From Phyllobacterium zundukense (lineage in GTDB: Bacteria > Pseudomonadota > Alphaproteobacteria > Rhizobiales > Rhizobiaceae): a stretch of 64,000 bases of DNA. Below the pieces are notes generated by a model. It was given only the letters and a program-made list of their open reading frames with translations. It did not search any database and was not told the origin of the DNA. The position numbers were made by a program, and so were the translations under genes. Below, one piece after another: positions 33,620 through 42,423 of this stretch (positions are counted from its first letter, which is position 1; every line of letters begins with the position of its first letter). Location: NCBI RefSeq assembly GCF_025452195.1, contig NZ_CP104973.1, forward strand, positions 806,001 through 870,000. The letters are read 5' to 3'.

Positions 33620-35182
33620 TCAATGATTTACGGATGAGGGCTTCGGCGAGAGCTGGTAGGCAAACATGATGACCAGCATAGGTATCAAAGTTATCAGCGC
33701 TATCATGGCCCATGCGTCATTGATGGATTCCACCATCGCCGCCCTTGCAATCATAGGACTGAAAATGCTCTGAACGAGCGCATCGAATTTCCCCGGCACA
33801 TGCGCAACAACCTCGTTAGCGGGCATTCCGATAAATCTTTCGGTCCGCTGATCCCCCGCCAGCAAACCGTTGGCAATTGCGATGCCGTGCGTTGTGGATC
33901 GCGTGTAAATGACTGTGTCAATCAGTGCCAGGCCTATCGCGCCGCCAAGGTTGCGCATCAGATTGAACAGGCTACTGGCATCCGGTACCTGATCATCTTG
34001 AAGATTACCAAGAGCAAGGCGCGTGGGCGGGAGCAGGCAAAACATTATTGCCAGACCGCGGATAACTTGGGGCCAGAACATACCGGCAGCATCGGTTTGC
34101 GGTGTTTGAAAAGCACTGCAACCGAGGCCGATTGCGAACAACACAAAGCCGATGGTTGACAGCAGTCGCGCTTCGACCCGCTGTTCCAGTAGGACGGCAA
34201 AGGGCGCAATCATCAGTTGTGCAATTCCGGTCACAAGCATTATTTCGCCTATTTGCAGCGCGTTGTGGCCCCTGACGAAAGCCAGAAAAACGGGCATGAG
34301 ATATACCGATCCAAATAGACCGAAGCCCAGAACAAAACTCAGAATGCAGCCAATGGTGAAATTTCGGTCCTTGAAGTTACGCAAATCGACTATCGGCGTG
34401 GGCGACATCCAGGTTCGCCGGGTAAAGGCGGCCAGCATCACCACGCTGAAAGCCGAAAGTGACAGAACGACGGGGCCCAGCCAGCCGCGTTGTGGCGCTT
34501 CCTTCAATGCGATCTCCAAAGCGGCAAGACCCATCGCCATCATTGCCAGCGATTGAAAATCAATCGAACGGAAATACTTGAATTCCATTGGCGCGCGGGG
34601 AAGCAACCAAGCTGCCAAGGACGCCGCAACCAAGCCAGGACCGATGTTGATCAAAAAGAGCCAGTGCCATGAGTACGTCTCCGTTATCCACCCCCCGATG
34701 ATTGGTCCGACAGTCGGAGCCATGACTGCGACGACACCAGCGACGGTTGTGGCGATACTTTGGTGCCGCTGCGGAAACAACAGGAAAACCGCAGAGAAAA
34801 CCAACGGGATCAAGGTTCCGCCTGAGGACCCCTGCAAGACCCGCCAGCACAGAAGGGCATTGAAACTATCGCTTTGCGCACATCCGACGGAAGCAGCAGT
34901 AAACAGCAATGTGCCAAATACAAAAAGCCAGCGCATACTGAGCAAGCGGGTCAAGAAGCCCGTCAGCGGGATCGCAACGATTTCGGCGATCAAATAGGCG
35001 GTCTGAATCCAGCTCATTTGATCCGGATTTATCCCTAAGGCACCCTGGATTGTTGGTAGCGACGTAGCGACGATCTGGACGTCGAGAATAGCCATGAACA
35101 TCCCGATGCACATTGCGAAAAAGCCCAGCCAAGTTGAAAGACTTGGCAACCGCACTTCGCTTGCATCAGGGCATTGCATCAT
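33620..35182 (-). CDS. MFS exporter, DHA2 (EmrB/QacA) family
   Basis: About 520 residues with 14 predicted membrane segments. Markers of the DHA2 drug-proton antiporters are MAILDVQIVATSLPTIQGALG in helix 1, the SWIQTAYLIAEIVAIPLTG loop and motif C-like AVMAPTVGPIIGGWITE in helix 5. The ATG pair at 35182/35179 overlaps the end of the methyltransferase gene by about 15 nt, so it is co-transcribed with the polyketide genes and probably exports their product. That link is inferred. Confidence 0.88.
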   Translation of the reverse strand: MMQCPDASEVRLPSLSTWLGFFAMCIGMFMAILDVQIVATSLPTIQGALGINPDQMSWIQTAYLIAEIVAIPLTGFLTRLLSMRWLFVFGTLLFTAASVGCAQSDSFNALLCWRVLQGSSGGTLIPLVFSAVFLLFPQRHQSIATTVAGVVAVMAPTVGPIIGGWITETYSWHWLFLINIGPGLVAASLAAWLLPRAPMEFKYFRSIDFQSLAMMAMGLAALEIALKEAPQRGWLGPVVLSLSAFSVVMLAAFTRRTWMSPTPIVDLRNFKDRNFTIGCILSFVLGFGLFGSVYLMPVFLAFVRGHNALQIGEIMLVTGIAQLMIAPFAVLLEQRVEARLLSTIGFVLFAIGLGCSAFQTPQTDAAGMFWPQVIRGLAIMFCLLPPTRLALGNLQDDQVPDASSLFNLMRNLGGAIGLALIDTVIYTRSTTHGIAIANGLLAGDQRTERFIGMPANEVVAHVPGKFDALVQSIFSPMIARAAMVESINDAWAMIALITLIPMLVIMFAYQLSPKPSSVNH

Positions 35183-35672
35183 GGCGCAACTCCGAAAGCG
35201 CGGCATTCTCTTCGCGAATCCTTACCGCCAGAACCAAGGCATTCAGCGCGGAGAACGCGAGAGCATACCATATCAGCCCAAAGCACAAGGGCAGCACGGC
35301 GATCTCTCCGATCACGACGACATAATTCGGATGCGAAAGAAAGCGGTAGGGGCCCGTTCTGACGAGCGGGCTTCCCGGCAGAACGATAATGCGCGTGGTC
35401 CAGCGCTTGCCCAACGTCCCAAGCACCCAGAACCGCAAGCCTTGAAGCAATATGAAAACGGCAAGCCATCCGGGTTCAATCGGCTTGTCCCAGGCAAGAA
35501 CCCACAGGCCGGCAAGCCAGGCGGCATGCAACGCCACGATGAACACATAATGACCCGGCGCCGCCTCATAGGCTCCCTTCGCCAGCAGGGCTTTGGTGTT
35601 ATGTCTGGCGAGCAGGAGTTCGCCAAGACGCTCGATAGTGACGAAAGCGAGAAGCGTGGAAGCCGCGATCAT
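35166..35672 (-). CDS. ICMT-family methyltransferase (polyketide O-methyltransferase candidate)
   Basis: A 168-residue membrane protein of the isoprenylcysteine carboxyl methyltransferase family. It has four or five helices and the SAM-binding signature GPYRFLSHPNYVVVIGEI followed by RIREENAAL. Bacterial members sit beside type III polyketide synthases; SrsB of Streptomyces, as I recall, O-methylates alkylresorcinols. It overlaps the polyketide synthase gene by 4 nt and the exporter gene by about 17 nt. Confidence 0.87.
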   Translation of the reverse strand: MIAASTLLAFVTIERLGELLLARHNTKALLAKGAYEAAPGHYVFIVALHAAWLAGLWVLAWDKPIEPGWLAVFILLQGLRFWVLGTLGKRWTTRIIVLPGSPLVRTGPYRFLSHPNYVVVIGEIAVLPLCFGLIWYALAFSALNALVLAVRIREENAALSELRHDAMP

Positions 35673-36721
35673 GCGGCTCTCGTGAGTGAAACACAGCTGA
35701 CGCTGAAGCCTGGGCCCATCGCTGTCAGCAATGTGCGGGATGGCAAACCCGGCTCGGCGACGCGGTCGAGAACGAACAGCGCCGTGGGGGCCGACATATT
35801 TCCATATTCGGATAACACATCCCGTTCATGGTCCAGGCTGCCTTGACCAAGGGAAAGCGCAGTCTCCAAGGCAGTCACGACTTTGGCGCCGCCGGGATGA
35901 CAGGCAAATCTATCGATATCCGCAAGTTCCAAATCCGCGCGTCCGAGGATTCCGGAAATCGCCGGGGCGATGCGCTCTTCGGCAAAAGGTGGAATATCGC
36001 GATCGAAAATGACGCCGAAACCTTGTCTGTCAACACTCCAGCCCATTATGTCCAGCGTGCCGGGCCAGGTGTGCTGGCCGGACATCTCGACAGCTGCAAG
36101 TCCCTCATTTGCAACCTTCAGGACGCATGCCGCCGCGCCATCCCCGAAAAGCGCACTGGCAACGATATTGGCTTTTGTCAGTTGATCCAACCGGAACGAC
36201 AATGTGCACAGTTCAACAGCGACCAGCAGGACGACGGTTCCAGGTCTTGACTGCGCAAGCCGGGAGGCAATGGAAAAACCGGATACACCGCCCGCACAGC
36301 CCAACCCAAAAACAGGCACGCGTTCGATATCATCCCGAAATCCCATTTGCTGGGCGACACGGGCTTCCAGGCTTGGGGTGGCAATACCCGTTGACGACAC
36401 TGTTACGACCGTATCGACGTCCTTGCCCCTGATGCCTGCCTTTTCCAGAGCGGCATTGGCTGCCGAGACGAACAAACTGCACGCTCCTTCAATATAAGCG
36501 GCATTTCTTTCCGGCCACCCCAAAGGCTCCAGATACCATTCCAGGGGCTGGACAGCGTAGCGCGTGCGAATGCCGGAACTCTCGAAAACTTTCGCCAAAC
36601 GGTCAAAGTCTCTGAACCGGGCCGAAAAAGCCTGATGTGCCGCAGCAGCGGCGTCGCGTTGTTGAATGATGTGGGCAGGCACTGCTGTGCCTATTGATAG
36701 CAGTTTCACGGATTGAGACAT
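35669..36721 (-). CDS. type III polyketide synthase
   Basis: A 350-residue chalcone-synthase-like condensing enzyme with an intact triad: C142 (PVFGLGCAGGVSG), H275 (FACHPGGAK) and N308 (SEYGNMSAPT). LFGDGAAACVL and the C-terminal AMGPGFSVSCVSL also match. Bacterial relatives extend acyl-CoA starters with malonyl-CoA to alkylresorcinols, alkylpyrones or phloroglucinol; the product is not predictable here. ATG 36721 is chosen for AAGGAG 5 nt upstream, the frame extending further without support. It is first gene of a three-gene operon with methyltransferase and exporter. Confidence 0.92.
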   Translation of the reverse strand: MSQSVKLLSIGTAVPAHIIQQRDAAAAAHQAFSARFRDFDRLAKVFESSGIRTRYAVQPLEWYLEPLGWPERNAAYIEGACSLFVSAANAALEKAGIRGKDVDTVVTVSSTGIATPSLEARVAQQMGFRDDIERVPVFGLGCAGGVSGFSIASRLAQSRPGTVVLLVAVELCTLSFRLDQLTKANIVASALFGDGAAACVLKVANEGLAAVEMSGQHTWPGTLDIMGWSVDRQGFGVIFDRDIPPFAEERIAPAISGILGRADLELADIDRFACHPGGAKVVTALETALSLGQGSLDHERDVLSEYGNMSAPTALFVLDRVAEPGLPSRTLLTAMGPGFSVSCVSLTRAA

Positions 36722-37068
36722 CGACACTCCTTGGTGACATTGCCTCTGCAATCGACGCGGGCACAAGTGCTGCCACGAGGACCCTGCAAGACACATCTCT
36801 TCGACAACACTTGAACTGGTGTCAATATTCGATAACCACCGCAAGCCAAATGGGCTCAGATTCTCTACGAGAATGCCAAGGGTACCGCTGTGAGTCTCGA
36901 CAGCAAGAATTTTGTCGATAACCTTTAAGGTGACATCTGGTATTTTTCACCAATGGGCGACGGTATCGCCGATTGATCATTCAGGTCGACGGCATTTCGA
37001 TTCCGGATTGTCAGCACGCGATTCCATCATCGGAGGCCAATCCAGCGCTCGTCTAACAATCATTATGT
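36722..37068. other. intergenic region upstream of the polyketide synthase operon
   Basis: About 347 nt, no supported gene. It must contain the polyketide operon promoter and the 3' end of the RTX transcript; no clear terminator was found. Confidence 0.35.
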
Positions 37069-38844
37069 TCAGAAGCAGATTGCGTCCCCGTCGACGATTT
37101 CCGTTACGCCGACCAACGTGACACGAAAATCCGCAGTCAGGTCGCCATTCACATCGATCTCTAAGCTGGTCGAGGTATCGCCATGGACAAGGTGCAACTC
37201 GCCCGCTTCCCCGGAGAAATTGCTGTAACCGACGAAGGTCAAATCCATAGGATCACCCTCTTGCGGATATCCCGCATAAAACGTTCTTAGATCGATCTTG
37301 TCACCCTCGGATGCGCTAAAGTCGCTGATGACATCCGCGCGGGGAATATCGCTGTCGTAAAGAGCGGTGAACACAAAAACGTCGGCCCCTGTTCCGCCAC
37401 TGAGGCTATCGTTTGCGGGAAATCCCGGGATTGCACTGGCAGGTGCAAAGTTCTCGCTGAAGTAGGCACCCATTCCGCCGATGAGCGTATCGTTCCCCGC
37501 GCCACCATAAATCCTATCCGCTCCATCACTGCCCGACAGCATATTGTCCCCGCTGTCACCCCAAATGAAATCGCCGCCAAAGCCTCCGATGACGTTTTCA
37601 ATGTTGGTGAACGTGCTGCCGCCGGAATTACCGCCGGAGACTGTGCCCGACGCGAGACCGATCGTCAGACCTTCATCGAACACACTTCCGCTGCCACTGA
37701 ACAGGACGCTGTCGATTCCATCGCCGCCATCGATCCGGTCGGCCCCGCCCCTGACTTCAAAAAAATTGTCATGGTTATCGCCAGTCAGAACATCATCATG
37801 GTGAGTAGCTATGATGTTCTCGATATTGCGGAACGTTTCGCCGGTTTCGACCTCACCGCCCGATGCTATACCCGCCACCAGATCAACCGTGACGCCGCCG
37901 AGGGCTGGGTTGAAATGGGAGAGGTCCATTGTGTCAACACCATCACCCCCGTCGATCTGATCAGCGCCAGCACCACCGATCAGCTTATCATCGCCAGCGC
38001 CTCCATCAAGAATGTCATTGCCCTGACCGCCACGGAGTTCATCGTCTCCGGCATCCCCGGCAAGCATATCATTACCGGCGTTGCCGGATAGTCTATTGTT
38101 GGCGCTATTGCCGGTCAGAATGTCCCCATAAGCGCTTCCAACCACATCCATAGCGTCGCGGATGATATCCCCTTCGGCAAAACCACCCTGTCCCAGGCCC
38201 ACCGCGAGGTTGACGGTCACACCGGCGCTCGAGGCGCTGTAATTGACCGCGCCATCACAAATGAGCAGATCGGCACCGGGATCACCGTGCAGTATGTCTC
38301 CCCCGCCATTGCCAATAAGTATGTCATCGCCCTCACCGCCATACAGGGCATCACCCATGCCACTACCGACCAATATATCGTCCCCGGCACCGCCAAAAAG
38401 TTGATCGCCGTCGGCATCACCGGGAATACTGTCAGCCTCTAGTCTGGCACGTCCGCTGATTAGTACGTCATCCCCGTCCCCTCCATAGAGGCGGTCGTTG
38501 CCGTAACCACCGACCAGAACATCATCGCCACCGCGTCCGTAGAGCGTATCGTCATCCCACTCGTCACCAAAACTGGCATCGACCCAGTCGTTTCCATCGC
38601 CGCCATCAAGGATATCGGAGCCACCGCCGCCATAAAGCGAATCGTGCCCTTCGAAGCCGTTAAGCACATCATTGCCGGCAAGGCCGTTGATGATATCGTC
38701 TTTATCGGACCCGGTGAGAATATCATTGCTCTCCGTCCCGTCTACGATGGCTTTCGTGACCATGTGCACACCAGATAGAGCAGCAAGATCGGCATCGTCA
38801 GAACCTCGAACCAACAATGCCTGTCGATGAGATGAAACAACCAT
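37069..38844 (-). CDS. RTX calcium-binding repeat protein
   Basis: 591 residues, acidic and glycine-rich. Many copies of the nonapeptide GGxGxDxLx occur in several blocks (for example LYGGGGSDIL, LFGGAGDDIL, LRGGQGNDIL, IYGGAGNDTL), which fold as Ca2+-bound parallel beta-rolls. There is no N-terminal signal peptide, and the last ~60 residues lack repeats, consistent with a C-terminal type I secretion signal. No catalytic domain is visible, so it may be an adhesin or matrix protein. AGGGGAGGAAAGACT precedes ATG 38844. No type I secretion genes lie in this window. Confidence 0.88.
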   Translation of the reverse strand: MVVSSHRQALLVRGSDDADLAALSGVHMVTKAIVDGTESNDILTGSDKDDIINGLAGNDVLNGFEGHDSLYGGGGSDILDGGDGNDWVDASFGDEWDDDTLYGRGGDDVLVGGYGNDRLYGGDGDDVLISGRARLEADSIPGDADGDQLFGGAGDDILVGSGMGDALYGGEGDDILIGNGGGDILHGDPGADLLICDGAVNYSASSAGVTVNLAVGLGQGGFAEGDIIRDAMDVVGSAYGDILTGNSANNRLSGNAGNDMLAGDAGDDELRGGQGNDILDGGAGDDKLIGGAGADQIDGGDGVDTMDLSHFNPALGGVTVDLVAGIASGGEVETGETFRNIENIIATHHDDVLTGDNHDNFFEVRGGADRIDGGDGIDSVLFSGSGSVFDEGLTIGLASGTVSGGNSGGSTFTNIENVIGGFGGDFIWGDSGDNMLSGSDGADRIYGGAGNDTLIGGMGAYFSENFAPASAIPGFPANDSLSGGTGADVFVFTALYDSDIPRADVISDFSASEGDKIDLRTFYAGYPQEGDPMDLTFVGYSNFSGEAGELHLVHGDTSTSLEIDVNGDLTADFRVTLVGVTEIVDGDAICF

Positions 38845-39165
38845 AGTCTTTCCTCCCCTAATATCAGTAATTCTTACAGTTTTTGATTTTTAAGTGTGCA
38901 CTGCAAAATAAGTTCCAGTAACACACGCCTCAACCAAAGCATCACCGCTATTTATGCAATTTTACTTTAACACGTAGCACATTTAGTTCGTATTTGGCAA
39001 TATCTCATTCGGCTTGATACTTTCATCAGCCCCGCGGTACCTTAATATAATACTTGAAAATTACTTCAAAATTACGAATATTCCGCGGAAAAGTCACTGA
39101 GAGGCGTGGGAATTGTGCTTCAAGTAGTCTTTATGCCGGCGAGTGACAGGATAAGCCAGCGTCCC
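38845..39165. other. AT-rich intergenic region upstream of the RTX gene
   Basis: About 321 nt, clearly richer in A+T than its surroundings. It contains the RTX promoter on the minus strand and no open frame that I can support. The base composition may mark H-NS-like (MucR-type) control or transfer. Confidence 0.4.
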
Positions 39166-39597
39166 CTAAAACCCGAGAAGCGCCAGCGACCGTTTGTCCA
39201 TACGACCGTCGCAGAATTGATCCAGAGCACGTTTGAAAACAACAGGATCACTCGATGCCAGTGAAAAGAGCGTCATCGATGAACAGAACTTCAGATCATC
39301 CGGAGATCCCAGTATTCGATTGAGAGACGTATCGGTGTGGGTCAACAATATCTCGGTACAAATGACCAACCGCTCGCCTAGAAGCCGATGACCCAGATAA
39401 GCTTGCGCTTCGTCAAGCGATGCTATGCCGTAGAACTGTGCCGTGGAGGAGTGACCGAGATTCTTTAGTTGTGGAAAGATGAACCACATCCAATGGCTGC
39501 GTTTTTGTCCAGATTTCAACTCCTCGAGCACCTGCTCAAAGACAGGTTCCTGCGCTTGGACAAACCTTCCGAGGTCAAATTCGCTTGCTTCTGTCAT
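39166..39597 (-). CDS. DUF1810 protein
   Basis: 143 residues: DLGRFVQAQEPVFEQVLEELKSGQKRSHWMWFIFPQ is the DUF1810 hallmark, followed by YGIASLDEAQAYLGHRLLGERL and KFCSSMTLFSLAS. Plant-, fungus- and bacteria-wide family of calpastatin-like name; function unknown. The longer frame to 39990 runs antisense into the helicase gene region and is not supported; ATG 39597 begins the domain correctly. Confidence 0.88.
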   Translation of the reverse strand: MTEASEFDLGRFVQAQEPVFEQVLEELKSGQKRSHWMWFIFPQLKNLGHSSTAQFYGIASLDEAQAYLGHRLLGERLVICTEILLTHTDTSLNRILGSPDDLKFCSSMTLFSLASSDPVVFKRALDQFCDGRMDKRSLALLGF

Positions 39598-39641
39598 TAC
39601 ACTATGTGTCGCGATCTCCACGTCGAGCTTTTCGGCGCCGG

Positions 39642-41696
39642 CTATTGCCACATCCCTCGCATACGCGCCCCTATGTCCACACGCGTCGTTGGCGGCTCCG
39701 ATTGTCCGGCAGCACAGGACCGGGCCAGAGGCCATGCGATGCACTCGAAATATTGCAATAGCGTAGCCGGGATGAATCGTGTCCGGGATGCATAAACATG
39801 CCGGTCGCCCTGGGCATTCTGGCCATGCGTAAAGAAGCGCTGCGGCACGACAAGGTGGAGATTGTCCTTGGCCCGGGTCATGGCGACGTAGAGCAATCGC
39901 CGTTCCTCTTCGAGTTCCGCCGTGGAACCGGCGCCGAGGTCGGAGGGCATGCAGCCATCGACAACATTGAGCATATAGACGGATTTCCACTCCTGGCCCT
40001 TGGCCGAGTGGATGGTCGAGAGAATGAGATAGTCCTCGTCAAGCAGCGGCACGCCGGACTGGTCGCTGGTCGCGTCCGGCGGATCAAGGGTCAATTCAGT
40101 GAGAAAACGCTCGCGCGATGGATAACCCGCTGCAATCTGTTGCAGTTGCAGAAGATCGGCTTGCCGCATCGACGCATCTTCATGGATGCGTTCCAAATGC
40201 GGTTCGTACCAGAGCCGTGCCTGCTCGATCTCGGCCGGCCACGCTTTACCTGCACCGATCTGCTGCAGCATTTGCACGAAACCAGTCCAGTCCTCGCCGG
40301 CCCGAGGCGGCACAGGAATGTCGGCGAGTGCTGCAATTGGATCGGCTTCTTCTGCCATCCGATCCAACACACGTTGCGCCGACGAAGGCCCGACACCGGG
40401 CAAAAGCTGCATTAGCCGAAAACCCGCCACGCGGTCGCGTGGATTCTGCGCAAAACGCAGCGCTGCAAGCATGTCCTTTACATGGGCGCTATCGAGGAAT
40501 TTGAGCCCGCCGAATTTTACGAAGGGTATGTTGCGGCGTGTCAATTCCACCTCCAGCGGCCCGCTGTGATGCGACGTTCGAAAAAGCACTGCCTGCTGTT
40601 TCAAAAGGGTTCCGGTTTCGCGGTTCTCCAGCACGCGTTCCACGATATAACGTGCCTGATCGGCCTCGTCGCGAACACTGACAAGTTGCGGCCGTTCAGC
40701 CGATTGCCGTTCCGTCCAGAGGTTCTTGGTGAACCGTTCCGACGCCAAGTCGATGACACCGTTGGCAGCGGCGAGGATGGTTTGCGTGGAGCGATAGTTC
40801 CTGTCCAGCGTTATGATATCCGCGGAAGGGCTGAACGCCTTGGGGAAATCGAGAATGTTACGAACTGTGGCGGCGCGAAACGAGTAAATCGACTGTGCGT
40901 CATCTCCTACCACGGTAAGGCCCAGGCCACTTGGCTTCAGCGCCAGGAGGATCGAGGATTGCAGGCGGTTGGTGTCCTGATACTCGTCGACCAAAACATG
41001 GTCGAACCGGCCGCCCATATCGTCGGCGAAAGCTGAGACACTGGCGGTTTGCGCCCAGTAAAGCAATAAATCGTCATAATCGAGAATGTTCTGTATCTGC
41101 TTGGCTTCGACATAGGCGGCGAAAAGCTGGCGCAGCTGAGCATCCCAGGCAGCGCACCAGGGAAAGAAGGCCTTGAGTACTTCGTCGAGCGGCCGTTCCG
41201 AATTGACGGTACGGGAATAAATAGCGAGACAGGTGCCTTTGGTCGGAAACCTGCTTTCCTTTTTGGAGAAGCCCAGCTCATGCCGGACGATATTCATCAG
41301 ATCGGCAGAATCCTCGCGGTCGTGTATGGTAAAATCCGGGCTGAGGCCGATCTGGTCCGCATATTCGCGCAAGAGACGTGCGCCGATACCATGAAATGTA
41401 CCTGCCCATTCCAGAGCATCCACGATTATACCGGACTTCGCACCCAAGACCTGGCCGCATATACGCTCGACACGGCGCGACATCTCGGCGGCGGCCCGGC
41501 GTGAAAACGTCATCAGCAAGATCCGGCGCGGATCTGCTCCGTTTACGATCAGATGCGCGACGCGATGCGCAAGCGTATTGGTCTTGCCCGAACCGGCTCC
41601 GGCAATCACCAGTAGCGGGCCAGCCGCCTGCCCTACGCCATATTCCACCGCCATGCGCTGCTCGGCATTCAGTTTTTCCAAGTAGGCAGCGCTCAT
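39642..41696 (-). CDS. UvrD/Rep-family ATP-dependent DNA helicase
   Basis: A 684-residue superfamily 1A helicase. Motifs: Walker A VIAGAGSGKTNTLAHRVAHLI near residue 32, motif II LVDEYQDTN near 235, motif III VVGDDAQSIYSFRAA, motif IV-like LDRNYRST, motif V STIHSAKGQEWKSVYM, motif VI LLYVAMTRAKDNLHL. Shorter than canonical UvrD or PcrA (about 720-860), with a C-terminus lacking the Tudor-like tail, so it is a UvrD-like paralogue in repair or replication rather than the housekeeping uvrD. It appears monocistronic. Confidence 0.9.
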   Translation of the reverse strand: MSAAYLEKLNAEQRMAVEYGVGQAAGPLLVIAGAGSGKTNTLAHRVAHLIVNGADPRRILLMTFSRRAAAEMSRRVERICGQVLGAKSGIIVDALEWAGTFHGIGARLLREYADQIGLSPDFTIHDREDSADLMNIVRHELGFSKKESRFPTKGTCLAIYSRTVNSERPLDEVLKAFFPWCAAWDAQLRQLFAAYVEAKQIQNILDYDDLLLYWAQTASVSAFADDMGGRFDHVLVDEYQDTNRLQSSILLALKPSGLGLTVVGDDAQSIYSFRAATVRNILDFPKAFSPSADIITLDRNYRSTQTILAAANGVIDLASERFTKNLWTERQSAERPQLVSVRDEADQARYIVERVLENRETGTLLKQQAVLFRTSHHSGPLEVELTRRNIPFVKFGGLKFLDSAHVKDMLAALRFAQNPRDRVAGFRLMQLLPGVGPSSAQRVLDRMAEEADPIAALADIPVPPRAGEDWTGFVQMLQQIGAGKAWPAEIEQARLWYEPHLERIHEDASMRQADLLQLQQIAAGYPSRERFLTELTLDPPDATSDQSGVPLLDEDYLILSTIHSAKGQEWKSVYMLNVVDGCMPSDLGAGSTAELEEERRLLYVAMTRAKDNLHLVVPQRFFTHGQNAQGDRHVYASRTRFIPATLLQYFECIAWPLARSCAAGQSEPPTTRVDIGARMRGMWQ

Positions 41697-41910
41697 ATGA
41701 TCCCCGACAGGCAGCCTCGCGAATCAGCCGCGAACAGAGAGTGAACGTAACATCAGGGAAATTGCTTGGGAAGATCAACTCCGCGGAATGAAACCATCGG
41801 CGAACCAAGGCGTTGTGCTATTGCCGATCGTTTTTCGGCAAAAAGCTCATTGTGGAGTTCCAATACTTGCGATCGAGGCACATCGCTCTGGCCGCCGAAA
41901 GGATGATACC

Positions 41911-42033
41911 ATGGTCGATGATTTCGACGAAGACGACGAAGATGTCTGGGCAGTTCACAATTCTCTCGGATGGTATCTCGGCATATTTATTACTGGCGTG
42001 ATAGTGGCAGCACTCGTCGCGAATTTTATCTGA
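41911..42033 (+). CDS. 40-residue single-helix membrane protein
   Basis: A very acidic start (VDDFDEDDEDVW) is followed by one membrane helix (GWYLGIFITGVIVAALVANFI). AAAGGATGATACC precedes the ATG. Function unknown. A second tiny acidic-then-helical protein is encoded 206 nt downstream, so this may be a small-protein pair. Confidence 0.6.
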   Translation: MVDDFDEDDEDVWAVHNSLGWYLGIFITGVIVAALVANFI

Positions 42034-42174
42034 AGTGTTTGTGCCGATGGCCAACTACCTGAGAGCACCGGTGCAATACCTTTGGATACTCTTTAATAAG
42101 AAATAGTAGCCAATCGCGATTGATTGAAGCGAACATCGTATCTGTGCAGACTGGTGTGGCTGATTGACCCCAGC

Positions 42175-42215
42175 AGGCCCGGTGCCCATTCCCCCAAGCC
42201 CCGCCGGGCCTTTTT
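42175..42215 (+). terminator. rho-independent terminator
   Basis: AGGCCCGG (42175-42182) pairs with CCGGGCCT (42204-42211) and runs into TTTTT. It ends whatever is transcribed from 41911 onward, or a small RNA encoded in 42034-42215. Confidence 0.65.
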
Positions 42216-42239
42216 CCATGAGAGCGCATATCATCCGAA

Positions 42240-42371
42240 ATGGATCCAGACGATCGAGACCCGCCAAAAGCCGAGTATGATCCGTACCTTACGCCGATCC
42301 GGCCTTACGTGGTGCTGTTCGTCGTGATAACAGTCTTGGTGCTTTTTGCAGGTTGGTTGTTCGGTCGATGA
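42240..42371 (+). CDS. 43-residue single-helix membrane protein
   Basis: ATG at 42240, stop at 42371. The first half is hydrophilic (MDPDDRDPPKAEYDPYL) and the second half is one membrane helix (VVLFVVITVLVLFAGWLFGR). No clear ribosome site is visible beyond GCGCATATC, so confidence is moderate. It resembles the 40-residue protein just upstream in layout but not in sequence. Confidence 0.45.
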   Translation: MDPDDRDPPKAEYDPYLTPIRPYVVLFVVITVLVLFAGWLFGR

Positions 42372-42423
42372 GGTTATAATCCCCACGCACAGCTGCTTTT
42401 GGCAATTCGCGGGAGAGCGTCGG

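Noticed and set aside
37100..38760. Short-period repeats that could suggest a CRISPR array
   Set aside because: The repeats are coding: they follow the 9-residue RTX period and have no uniform repeat-spacer pattern.
39598..39990. N-terminal extension of the DUF1810 gene
   Set aside because: The extra 131 codons overlap the helicase C-terminus in another frame on the same strand and resemble no domain; the DUF1810 core starts at ATG 39597.
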